A DNA stretch of 64,000 nucleotides from Pseudophaeobacter flagellatus (GTDB lineage: Bacteria > Pseudomonadota > Alphaproteobacteria > Rhodobacterales > Rhodobacteraceae), in assembly GCF_021228235.1 (NCBI RefSeq), contig NZ_JAJQRG010000008.1, forward strand, positions 62,001-126,000. The letters are read 5' to 3'. Each line of letters opens with the position of its first letter. Positions within the stretch are counted from its first letter, which is position 1. The notes under the pieces were generated by a model. It was not told the origin of the DNA and did no database searches. It saw only the letters and a program-made list of their open reading frames with translations. The position numbers and the translations under genes are program-made. This document shows positions 1 to 7,191 of the stretch, one piece after another.

Positions 1-545
1 GCACAACAGAGAGCTTTATTGCGCTGAAGGTACATGTGGCCAATTGGCGCTGGGCGGGCACGCCGTTTTATCTGCGTACGGGAAAATGCCTGCGTGCCCG
101 TGAAAGCGAAATCGCGGTCTACTTCCGTGATCCGCCGCATAACATTTTTGAAGGTGCTGCCGGGGTGCATGGCAATGTTCTGGTGATCCGGCTGCAACCG
201 GACGAAGGCATCACCCTGCGGACCACAATCAAGGATCCGGGGCCTGGGGGCATGCGCCTAACCGTGGCCAATTTGGATATGACCTTTGCGGATTCCCTGC
301 CAGAAGCAGGCCGTCCACAGGATGCCTATGAGAGGCTGATCATGGATGTGGTCCGGGGCAATCAGACCCTGTTCATGCGCGGCGACGAGGTAGAGGCCGC
401 CTGGGCCTGGGCTGATCCGATCATTGCCGACTGGAGCCAGTCCGGCGCGAAGCCGCAGCTCTATGATCCGGGCAGCTCTGGGCCGGATGATTCCCTGTTG
501 CTGATGCACCGCGACAACCGTCGCTGGCGCGGTATCGGTTCCTGA
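1..545 (+). CDS. zwf: Glucose-6-phosphate 1-dehydrogenase, C-terminal part (5' end outside window)
   Basis: Oxidises glucose 6-phosphate to 6-phosphogluconolactone with NAD(P)+, the entry step of the Entner-Doudoroff and pentose phosphate routes; cytoplasmic. The reading frame is open from base 3, and the residues before the GTG at 36 (TESFIALKVHVANWRW) match the family, so that GTG is internal and not a start. The family block WAGTPFYLRTGK follows. Further on, the conserved segment with DAYERLIMDVVRGNQTLFMR and the closing tryptophan-rich tail are intact, ending at TGA 543-545. Only about the last 180 of roughly 490 residues are present. edd follows 80 bases downstream on the same strand, fitting an Entner-Doudoroff operon. 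Family assignment is certain; only truncation by the window edge is unusual. Confidence 0.96.
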   Translation, partial: TTESFIALKVHVANWRWAGTPFYLRTGKCLRARESEIAVYFRDPPHNIFEGAAGVHGNVLVIRLQPDEGITLRTTIKDPGPGGMRLTVANLDMTFADSLPEAGRPQDAYERLIMDVVRGNQTLFMRGDEVEAAWAWADPIIADWSQSGAKPQLYDPGSSGPDDSLLLMHRDNRRWRGIGS

Positions 546-625
546 TATTGCTGGTGCTCCAGATGATATGACGCTGTTAATGCCTGCTTTAATGCCCCCT
601 GTCAGACACCCGAAAGGTCTCTCAT

Positions 626-2464
626 ATGCGTTTAAATAAAACACTCGCCGAGGTCACCGACCGGATCATTGCCCGCTCTGCGCCAACCCGCCGTGCCTAT
701 CTGGACCGGATGTCCGCTGCCGCTGGTAAGGGCCCGGCGCGGGCCCATCTGAGCTGCTCTGGCCAGGCGCATGCCTATGCTGCGGCGGGGGCGGATCAGG
801 CCAGTCTGGCGCAGGCCAGCAGCGGGCATCTGGGGATTGTCACCGCCTATAACGATATGCTTTCGGCGCATCAGCCGTTCGAGAGCTATCCAGCCCTGAT
901 CCGCGACGCACTGCGCGCCGCCGGGGGCACGGCGCAGGTGGCGGGTGGGGTGCCGGCCATGTGTGATGGCGTCACCCAGGGCGAGGCAGGCATGGAGCTG
1001 AGCCTGTTTTCCCGCGATACCATTGCCATGGCAACGGGCATCGCGCTCAGCCACAATGTCTTTGATGCGGCGGTCTATCTTGGCGTCTGTGACAAGATCG
1101 TGCCGGGGCTGGTGATCGGTGCCCAGGCCTTTGGCCATTTGCCTGCGGTTTTCCTGCCTGCCGGGCCGATGACCAGTGGTCTTGCCAATGATGAAAAGGC
1201 GCAGATCCGCCAGAAATACGCCTCGGGCGAGGTTGACCGTGCCACGTTGTTGCAGGCCGAAATGGCTGCCTATCACGGCCCCGGCACCTGCACCTTTTAC
1301 GGCACTGCCAATTCCAATCAGATGCTGATGGAGTTCATGGGGCTGCATCTGCCGGGCTCCAGCTTTGTCAATCCGGGCACCCCTCTGCGCGAGGCCTTGA
1401 CCGTTGAGGGGGCCAAACGGGCGCTATCGCTGAGCGCGCTGGGCAACAACTATACGCCGGTCTGCCAGATCCTGGATGAAAAGACTTATGCCAATGGCAT
1501 CACGGGCCTGATGGCGACCGGGGGCTCTACCAATCTGTTGATCCACCTGATTGCCATGGCGCGAGCGGGGGGTATCATTCTGGATTGGCAGGATTTCTCG
1601 GATCTGTCCGACGTGGTGCCACTGCTGGCGCGTGTCTATCCAAACGGGCTGGCGGATGTAAATCATTTCCATGCGGCTGGCGGCTTGGGCTTCATGATTA
1701 AGGAGCTGCTCAACGCGGGCTTTCTTCACGCTGATACCAAAACCATCGCGGGCGCTGGCCTTGAGACCTACGCACAGGAACCTTTTCTGTCGGACGAGGA
1801 TGGGCTGACCTTCCGCCCCACACCGCAAGAGACGCTGAACGCGGCCATTGTCCGCCCGGCCAGCGCGCCGTTTCAGGCAACGGGCGGGTTGAAACGGCTG
1901 ACCGGGTCTCTGGGCACGGCGGTTATCAAGGTTTCGGCGGTGGATGAAAAACACCACGTGATCGAAGCACCGGCGCGGGTCTTTCACGATCAAGAGGACG
2001 CCAAGGCGGCCTTTAAGGCTGGGGAATTCACCGGCGATGTCATCGTTGTGGTGCGCTTTCAGGGCCCCAAGGCCAATGGTATGCCCGAATTGCATAGTCT
2101 GACGCCGATGCTGGGTATCCTTCAGGGGCAGGGGCATCGGGTTGCCCTGGTGACGGATGGGCGCATGTCGGGTGCCTCTGGCAAGGTGCCCTCGGCCATC
2201 CATGTGGTTCCCGAAGCCCTGGACGGTGGCCCGATTGCCAAAATTCGCGATGGTGATCTGATCCGGCTTGATGCCACCAGAGGTACGCTGGAGATCTGCA
2301 CTCCGGAAGTGTTGGAGCGCGACAGTGCAACAGCTGATCTGAGCGCCTATCAACAGGGTACTGGGCGTGAAATGTTTGGCGTATTCCGCCGTTCGGTGAC
2401 CTCTGCCGATCAGGGGGCGACCGTGTTTGGCCTGGATGATGGCGGTGATCTCGCCAAGGGGTAA
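626..2464 (+). CDS. edd: Phosphogluconate dehydratase (Entner-Doudoroff)
   Basis: Dehydrates 6-phosphogluconate to 2-keto-3-deoxy-6-phosphogluconate in the cytoplasm. The 612-residue protein has the usual length of the IlvD/Edd family. Visible motifs are [14 protein letters not shown] near residue 113, the GVCDKIVPG block with Cys155 and [15 protein letters not shown] with Cys222. In the family these cysteines ligate the [4Fe-4S] cluster. C-terminal [19 protein letters not shown] is also typical. The start at 626 has a GAAAGG ribosome-binding site about nine bases upstream. It lies just after zwf; no 6-phosphogluconolactonase gene sits between them and no eda gene follows, so those steps must be encoded elsewhere. 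Confidence 0.97.
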   Translation: MRLNKTLAEVTDRIIARSAPTRRAYLDRMSAAAGKGPARAHLSCSGQAHAYAAAGADQASLAQASSGHLGIVTAYNDMLSAHQPFESYPALIRDALRAAGGTAQVAGGVPAMCDGVTQGEAGMELSLFSRDTIAMATGIALSHNVFDAAVYLGVCDKIVPGLVIGAQAFGHLPAVFLPAGPMTSGLANDEKAQIRQKYASGEVDRATLLQAEMAAYHGPGTCTFYGTANSNQMLMEFMGLHLPGSSFVNPGTPLREALTVEGAKRALSLSALGNNYTPVCQILDEKTYANGITGLMATGGSTNLLIHLIAMARAGGIILDWQDFSDLSDVVPLLARVYPNGLADVNHFHAAGGLGFMIKELLNAGFLHADTKTIAGAGLETYAQEPFLSDEDGLTFRPTPQETLNAAIVRPASAPFQATGGLKRLTGSLGTAVIKVSAVDEKHHVIEAPARVFHDQEDAKAAFKAGEFTGDVIVVVRFQGPKANGMPELHSLTPMLGILQGQGHRVALVTDGRMSGASGKVPSAIHVVPEALDGGPIAKIRDGDLIRLDATRGTLEICTPEVLERDSATADLSAYQQGTGREMFGVFRRSVTSADQGATVFGLDDGGDLAKG

Positions 2465-2635
2465 CCTGTATCGTCGTGGATTGACTGCTTGACTTGCCGT
2501 GACTTTTTAGTGCCTTTGAACCAATCTGGCATTGGTTTAACTGTTTGACAGTGCGCTGTTAGAGCGGTGGCGCTAGGGGGCTTGTCTCTTGCGGTGCCCT
2601 CGGGCGCTGCGCTGCGACAAGAAGGAAGCACGTGG

Positions 2636-3460
2636 ATGTTTGAAACCGAAACTCTGGTGACCCTGGCAGCTGTGGCCGCCGGATCTGGGATCGTGGGCGG
2701 AGTGCTGGCTGGGTTGCTTGGCGTGGGGGGCGGCATCGTCATTGTGCCTGCGCTCTATCTGGCGCTGACGCTGACCGGGATGGAAAGCGCCCTGACCATG
2801 CAGGTGGCGGTGGGCACCTCGCTTGCGACGATTGTTTTTACCTCTTTGTCGTCCGGCTATGGCCATTATCGCAAAGGTGCCATTGATATGGGGCTGCTCA
2901 AGCTCTGGGCGCCGTCGATCCTGATCGGGGTGGTGATTGGCGGTATTCTGGGCGGCGTGGTATCCGGAAAGGTGCTGATCGGGGTCTTTGCCAGCGTGGC
3001 TGCGATTGTGGCGCTGGACATGATCCTGCGTACTGGTGCCGACAGTGCTACCCCGCGTGGTTTTTCCAGGCTTGTCTGGGCGGGATTTGGCGTCTTTGCC
3101 GGGGCGGTCTCTGCGATGATGGGCATCGGTGGCGGCACGGTCTGCGTGCCTCTGCTCAACTTTCTGGGCTATGATATCCGGAAGGCGGTGGGCACCTCTG
3201 CGGCGATTGGCTTTGTGATTGGGTTGCCGGGGGCGCTGATCTACATGGGCACCGGGTTTGCTGCCGAAGGATTGCCGCCATTTTCGCTTGGCTATGTGAA
3301 TCTGCTTTGTGCTGCGGCCATCATTCCCTTGAGCACGGTCTTTGCCCGTGTCGGAGTGAGCTTGGCCCATAACATCCCGCGACGGGCGCTGCGGCTGGTT
3401 TTTGGGCTGTTCCTGATGCTGACATCGGCCCGGATGTTCAGCGACCTGCTGGGCGGGTGA
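2636..3460 (+). CDS. Sulfite exporter TauE/SafE family membrane protein
   Basis: Predicted inner-membrane protein of the TauE/SafE family, whose members are thought to export sulfite, sulfoacetate or related small organosulfur anions. The ATG at 2636 is chosen over upstream in-frame codons because AGAAGGA lies about ten bases before it. The protein then begins MFETETLVTLAAVAAGSG and enters the first helix. About eight hydrophobic segments are visible, with the two family-typical glycine-rich repeats GGVLAGLLGVGGGIVIVP near the N-terminus and AVSAMMGIGGGTVCVP near the middle. The stop codon overlaps the start of the GntR regulator gene, so the two are probably translated together. The substrate cannot be read from sequence. 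Confidence 0.9.
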   Translation: MFETETLVTLAAVAAGSGIVGGVLAGLLGVGGGIVIVPALYLALTLTGMESALTMQVAVGTSLATIVFTSLSSGYGHYRKGAIDMGLLKLWAPSILIGVVIGGILGGVVSGKVLIGVFASVAAIVALDMILRTGADSATPRGFSRLVWAGFGVFAGAVSAMMGIGGGTVCVPLLNFLGYDIRKAVGTSAAIGFVIGLPGALIYMGTGFAAEGLPPFSLGYVNLLCAAAIIPLSTVFARVGVSLAHNIPRRALRLVFGLFLMLTSARMFSDLLGG

Positions 3461-4179
3461 GCACGATGCCCGAGCCGGTCTTGAAAGCTGCAGAGGCGGC
3501 GCTGGTTGCGTGGTTGCGCCGGGAAATCGCCGCCGGAGAGTTACAGCGCGGCGACCGCCTGCCGCCCGAGCGCGAAATGGCACAGTATTTTGGCGTCAGC
3601 CGGGCCAGGCTGCGTCAGGCGCTGGATCAGCTGGAAGGTGAGGGCGCGCTGTTCCGTCGCCGTGGGCAGGGCACCTTTGTGCAGCCCCCTCCTGCGACCG
3701 ATGCGGCGGCTTTGCATCGGCTGGCACGGCGGCTGCGCCCGCAGGATGTGATGGAGGTGCGCCTCGAGATCGAACCTGCCCTGGCCGGGCTGGCGGCCCT
3801 GCGCGCCAATGACAAGGCCCGCGCGGTGTTTGCCGAGGTCACCCAGGCCACGTTGGATGCGCCAGATCAGCAAAGCTATGAGGTCGCAGATGACATCTTT
3901 CACTACAAGATTGCAGAGATGGCGCAAAACCCTCTGTTTCTAACGGTCTACGAGTCGATTCGATCCGTGCGCCAACAGGCGATCTGGACCCGGGCACGGG
4001 CCGAGACCCATTCTGCGCAGGTCACCAAAGTCTTGGGGCAGCAACACCAAAGGCTGGCAAAGGCGATCTTGAATGGAGAGGCCGAGGCCGCGACAGAGGC
4101 GATGCGCGACCATTTGATCTGCGTTTCGCAAAAGTTGATGCAGGCTGGGCCAGCAGTGCCGCAAGAAGGCGGCGATTAG
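3457..4179 (+). CDS. GntR-family transcriptional regulator, FadR/FCD subfamily
   Basis: DNA-binding regulator with an N-terminal winged helix (LPPEREMAQYFGVSRARLRQ, residues about 35-55, and the wing RRRGQGTFV) and a C-terminal all-helical FCD ligand-binding domain from about residue 90. Family FCD domains bind a metal and small carboxylates. The candidate metal residues here are the Asp and His of DDIFHYKIAEM, the His of QQHQRL and the His of MRDHL. GTG at 3457 overlaps the stop of the TauE/SafE gene (GTGA); an ATG at 3466 is the alternative start. Coupling to the exporter suggests that it controls the exporter gene in response to the transported compound or a precursor, which is inference. 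Confidence 0.92.
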   Translation: MSTMPEPVLKAAEAALVAWLRREIAAGELQRGDRLPPEREMAQYFGVSRARLRQALDQLEGEGALFRRRGQGTFVQPPPATDAAALHRLARRLRPQDVMEVRLEIEPALAGLAALRANDKARAVFAEVTQATLDAPDQQSYEVADDIFHYKIAEMAQNPLFLTVYESIRSVRQQAIWTRARAETHSAQVTKVLGQQHQRLAKAILNGEAEAATEAMRDHLICVSQKLMQAGPAVPQEGGD

Positions 4180-4301
4180 CGCAGTTAGCGCCTAGTGTCT
4201 GCGAGGATGCCTGCCCGGTTTTTGCCATCCACCCGCGCAGGCACTAGGCGCTGCGAGGGTCGAAACTTCTCTGCTCGGATGTAGGGCCGCAGCGGCGGCG
4301 C

Positions 4302-4529
4302 TTACAGGTAGTAGCTGTCGGAATAGACCTGATGCACCAGCTCGTCCCGTTTCAAGCCGCGTTTGGCCAGCTCTGCGTCGCTCAGCTCCATCAGCTTGTT
4401 CAGGGTCTGATAACGGGTGTTTGCCTCTCCGATGGCAACCAGGCCATTGCCCAGGGCGATAAAGGGTTTTGCCAGCAGGCTTAGAACGCCAAGGGCGGTT
4501 GGTGCAGTGTAGTGGGCGGCATGTGCCAT
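4302..4529 (-). CDS. DUF1127 domain small protein
   Basis: A 75-residue cytoplasmic protein with the C-terminal DUF1127 (YjiS-like) helix block, here LMELSDAELAKRGLKRDELV, preceded by a hydrophobic N-terminal helix. DUF1127 proteins are common in alphaproteobacteria; some small members bind RNA or affect phosphate and carbon metabolism, but the role of this one is unknown. The minus-strand ATG at 4529 has AGGAGT nine bases upstream, which supports a real gene. It stands alone, with convergent gntR on one side and the DUF4178 operon running away on the other. Confidence 0.85.
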   Translation of the reverse strand: MAHAAHYTAPTALGVLSLLAKPFIALGNGLVAIGEANTRYQTLNKLMELSDAELAKRGLKRDELVHQVYSDSYYL

Positions 4530-4870
4530 TGCAGGTCACTCCTGAATATAAACATCTCCCATGCTCAGGACATAGGCCGCAACAGGCGGTAGGACCAGCC
4601 GTCGCGGTGGTATAGCCGCCATGCATGCGACGCAGGTGGTAGGATTGCTCAAAAACTGGGCGTGCCTGTTAAAATTGTTGCGGTTTAATAAGGTCTTGCC
4701 CAAGGCCGCCGGGTTTCAAAGACACCTTAGAGCGTACAGGCCGCGTACAGGCTGGGCACAGCCAGGATGCAGGCAGGCTGCGCGTCCCTCCACGGTAATG
4801 ACGCAACTCTGAGCGGCGTTAGCGGTTTTTCCCGCTTGCGCTCTTGGCGCGTGTGATGACACTGGCAGCT
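4530..4870. other. Intergenic region between the DUF1127 gene and the DUF4178 operon
   Basis: About 340 bases that must hold the promoters of the DUF1127 gene (leftward) and of the five-gene DUF4178 operon (rightward). A 63-codon open frame at 4621-4812 has no family resemblance and no clear ribosome-binding site, so I do not call it a gene. I see no convincing operator or terminator. The AT-rich stretch near 4545-4555 is a plausible -10 region for the DUF1127 gene. Confidence 0.5.
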
Positions 4871-5482
4871 ATGAGCGAATTACACTGTCCCAATTGCGGC
4901 GATCTGGTTAACCCGGCGATCAAAAGCGTCAAGATGATCACTTGCGAGTCCTGCAAAACCACCCTGCTTCTGGAAGATGCGGGGCTGCGTCTTGCTGGCC
5001 AACAGGGGGTGCTGCATGAGGTGCCGATGCTTTGCGGGCTGGGGGATCAGCTGCAGATCGGCACCGGGCGTTATCAGATCCTGGGCCATGCTCGGTTTTC
5101 CTATGGGCGTGGCACTTGGGATGAATTCTGGGCGGTTGATGCCGGGGACAAGCCCGTGTGGATTTCGGTGGACGAGGGCGATTTGATCCTGCAACGCAGC
5201 CTGCCGCCTGAAGCTTGGCCCACCTATGGTGGCAAACTGCGATTGGGGCGGATTCTGCGCTACAAAAGCGAAGGGTTTCGGGTGGATGAAGATGGCACTG
5301 GCACCTGTATCGGGGTCAAGGGCAGCTTTGGCCATCCGCTGATGGTGGGAGAGAGCTATCGCTTTCTCAACCTGCAGGGCGATGCCGGCAGCGTGCTCTC
5401 GGCAGAGATTACCGGAGACCAATATGAATGGTTCATCGGCACCTGGGTTGATCCCTTTGAGGTCAAGGTGACGGTTGCATGA
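4871..5482 (+). CDS. DUF4178 domain protein with N-terminal zinc ribbon (first copy)
   Basis: About 203 residues. The N-terminus carries a zinc-ribbon pattern, CPNC then about 19 residues then CESC, followed by a beta-rich DUF4178 domain with the recognisable core FSYGRGTWDEFWAV and WISVDEGD. No signal peptide or membrane segment is visible, so it is probably cytoplasmic or peripheral to the membrane. The start is uncertain. Translation could begin at 4844, 4856 or 4871, and I prefer 4871 because the zinc ribbon follows directly (MSELHCPNCG). Its stop overlaps the start of the second DUF4178 gene (ATGA at 5479). The function of DUF4178 is unknown; it recurs beside DUF350 and spermidine synthase-like genes. 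Confidence 0.82.
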   Translation: MSELHCPNCGDLVNPAIKSVKMITCESCKTTLLLEDAGLRLAGQQGVLHEVPMLCGLGDQLQIGTGRYQILGHARFSYGRGTWDEFWAVDAGDKPVWISVDEGDLILQRSLPPEAWPTYGGKLRLGRILRYKSEGFRVDEDGTGTCIGVKGSFGHPLMVGESYRFLNLQGDAGSVLSAEITGDQYEWFIGTWVDPFEVKVTVA

Positions 5483-6795
5483 GCCTCAATCCTGATCTGA
5501 AGGCAATCAACTGTACCGCCTGCGGTGCTGGGCTGGATGTGCTGGGCGGTGGGCGTGTCACTATCCATATCTGTGCCTATTGCGGTTCGGCGCTGGATAC
5601 ATTGGACAATTATCGCGCGCTGCAAAAGTTCGACCTGCTGCAACGCCCCGAAACCAGTTTCAAGATTGGCACTACGGGGCAGATTTTTGACGTGGATTTC
5701 ACCGTGATCGGCCTGCTGCTGCATCAAGAGGTCTGGCACGACCGGATCTGGCGCTGGGTGGATCATCAGGTGTTTTCCCCGACTCATGGCTACGCCTGGA
5801 TCACGCTGGAAGAGGGGCATCTGACCTTTTCGCGCCGCTACCGCAAACCGGCGGGCTGGATGTCGCCCGAACAGGTCAACCGCGCCGAGACCCGGCCGCA
5901 GCTGCGCGTCGCAGGGGAGATCTATAAATACTATGACACCTCGACCAGCGAGGTGATCTTTGCCGAGGGGGAATTCACCTGGACGCCGCGCCAGGGCAAG
6001 CGGACCACCACGGTAACCGCACTGTCAGAAACCGCGATGCTGTCCTTTTCCACCACCGCCCGCGAGCGCGAGATCTATCATACGACCTACCTGGAGAGAG
6101 ACAGCCTGGGCGGCGGGTTTGTCGCCGCCTATGATGCGGTGGCGCCCAGCGGCGGGCACCCTTTGCAGGGTCGAAAGGCCAACCCCCACGGTAGGTTCTT
6201 GATGAAGGCGGGACTGGGGGCCATGCTGATCTGCCTGGTTTTGAGCGGTTTTATGACGCTGCAGGGGGGGGCGCGGGCAGTAGAACCCCAGGTCCACAGC
6301 GTGCTGGAATTGCCGGTCTCGGTGCCGTTTGACGTCAGCGAGCCGGGGCGCCTGACCCGCATCGACCTAGAGGGAAACGGCCGCAATAGCTGGAGCTATC
6401 TCGCGGTCGAACTGGAAGATCCCGAAGGGGAGCTGTTGTTCGAATCCGGTCGCACCGTTGAATATTACAACGGTCGCGATCAAGACGGCAGCTGGAGCGA
6501 AGGCAGCAACCGGGCCAGCTTGGCCTTCTTTCCGCCTGCGCCTGGCACCTATACGCTGACCCTGGATCTGGAAGAGACCGGACTATGGGCCCCCCACCAG
6601 AATGCTGCTGCCTCCGACCAACATCGGACGACACAGATAGGCCTGCGCATTCGCACCGGTGTTTCCAGCGGCTTTTGGCTGCTGATACTGGCGCTTGGCT
6701 TTGGCGGGGTCGCCGGGTATCCGGCGCTGCGCCGCATGTTGCACAACAGGGCCCGCTGGCAGGGCAGTGATTGGACCGAAGAGGACGACGATTGA
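5479..6795 (+). CDS. DUF4178 domain membrane protein with zinc ribbon (second copy)
   Basis: A 438-residue protein. Residues about 13-36 form a zinc ribbon (CTAC ... CAYC), residues about 50-210 a DUF4178 domain, and residues about 237-256 a membrane helix (GAMLICLVLSGFMTL). Next come about 130 residues of predicted beta structure with YLAVELEDPEGELLFESGR and GTYTLTLDLEETG, resembling an immunoglobulin-like extracytoplasmic domain. A second membrane helix near residue 400 (FWLLILALGFGGVAGYPAL) and a short acidic tail finish the protein. The DUF4178 part would therefore face the cytoplasm and the beta domain the periplasm. Start ATG 5479 overlaps the previous gene. The biochemical role is unknown. 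Confidence 0.85.
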   Translation: MSLNPDLKAINCTACGAGLDVLGGGRVTIHICAYCGSALDTLDNYRALQKFDLLQRPETSFKIGTTGQIFDVDFTVIGLLLHQEVWHDRIWRWVDHQVFSPTHGYAWITLEEGHLTFSRRYRKPAGWMSPEQVNRAETRPQLRVAGEIYKYYDTSTSEVIFAEGEFTWTPRQGKRTTTVTALSETAMLSFSTTAREREIYHTTYLERDSLGGGFVAAYDAVAPSGGHPLQGRKANPHGRFLMKAGLGAMLICLVLSGFMTLQGGARAVEPQVHSVLELPVSVPFDVSEPGRLTRIDLEGNGRNSWSYLAVELEDPEGELLFESGRTVEYYNGRDQDGSWSEGSNRASLAFFPPAPGTYTLTLDLEETGLWAPHQNAAASDQHRTTQIGLRIRTGVSSGFWLLILALGFGGVAGYPALRRMLHNRARWQGSDWTEEDDD

Positions 6796-6796
6796 G

Positions 6797-6955
6797 ATGA
6801 TAGTGTTTCGCGTGGTCTTTGTTTTGCTGTCTGCAAGTGCCATCGCCGGTACCAGCTATGTCGCCTATCTGGGCCATGGCGGTGAAAGCCGTGATCTGGA
6901 TCGCTCTATTCGCGCCGTCAGCGCCGGGCGTGGATTGAATGGAAGTATCAAATAG
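6797..6955 (+). CDS. Small membrane or exported peptide of the DUF4178 operon
   Basis: A 52-residue open frame, starting MIVFRVVFVLLSASAIAGTS, that begins one base after the stop of the second DUF4178 gene. A GAGG ribosome-binding site lies in the preceding codons. The first 25 residues are a hydrophobic helix that could be a signal peptide or membrane anchor. The rest is a short charged tail with no recognised family. The next gene starts 11 bases downstream, so the frame fills what would otherwise be a 171-base gap inside a compact operon, which supports it being real. I do not recognise its family and assign no function. Confidence 0.65.
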   Translation: MIVFRVVFVLLSASAIAGTSYVAYLGHGGESRDLDRSIRAVSAGRGLNGSIK

Positions 6956-6966
6956 AGAGGATTCTC

Positions 6967-7191
6967 ATGGAGTATCTAGCCGCAGTTCAACTGACTGAGA
7001 TGATCAGCACCATCGTCTATACCATCCTCGGGGTGGGGCTGATGGGGCTGGTCTGGAAGGTGATCGACTGGATCACGCCCTTTCCGATCATGAAAGAGAT
7101 TGAGCAGGATCAGAACATGGCTCTGGCGGTGCTGATCGGTATGCTGTTCATCTCTATTGCGATCATCATCGCGGCTGTCATTGTCTCCTGA
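6967..7191 (+). CDS. DUF350 domain membrane protein
   Basis: A 74-residue protein with two hydrophobic helices separated by a short polar loop, in the DUF350 (YjfL-like) style: STIVYTILGVGLMGLVWKVI, then DWITPFPIMKEIEQDQNMAL, then AVLIGMLFISIAIIIAAVIV. DUF350 proteins are small inner-membrane proteins of unknown function, often encoded near YjfK/DUF4178 and aminopropyltransferase genes. Start ATG 6967 has AGAGGA at good distance. Its 3' end overlaps the likely start of the spermidine synthase-like gene, so the two are probably coupled in translation. Confidence 0.88.
   Translation: MEYLAAVQLTEMISTIVYTILGVGLMGLVWKVIDWITPFPIMKEIEQDQNMALAVLIGMLFISIAIIIAAVIVS

Noticed and set aside
2573-3583. 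A 336-codon minus-strand open frame
   Set aside because: It is antisense to the TauE/SafE gene and has the Arg/His/Gln-rich composition of a shadow frame.
4621-4812. A 63-codon plus-strand frame in an intergenic region
   Set aside because: No ribosome-binding site, no recognisable family and an odd basic composition; better explained as chance.
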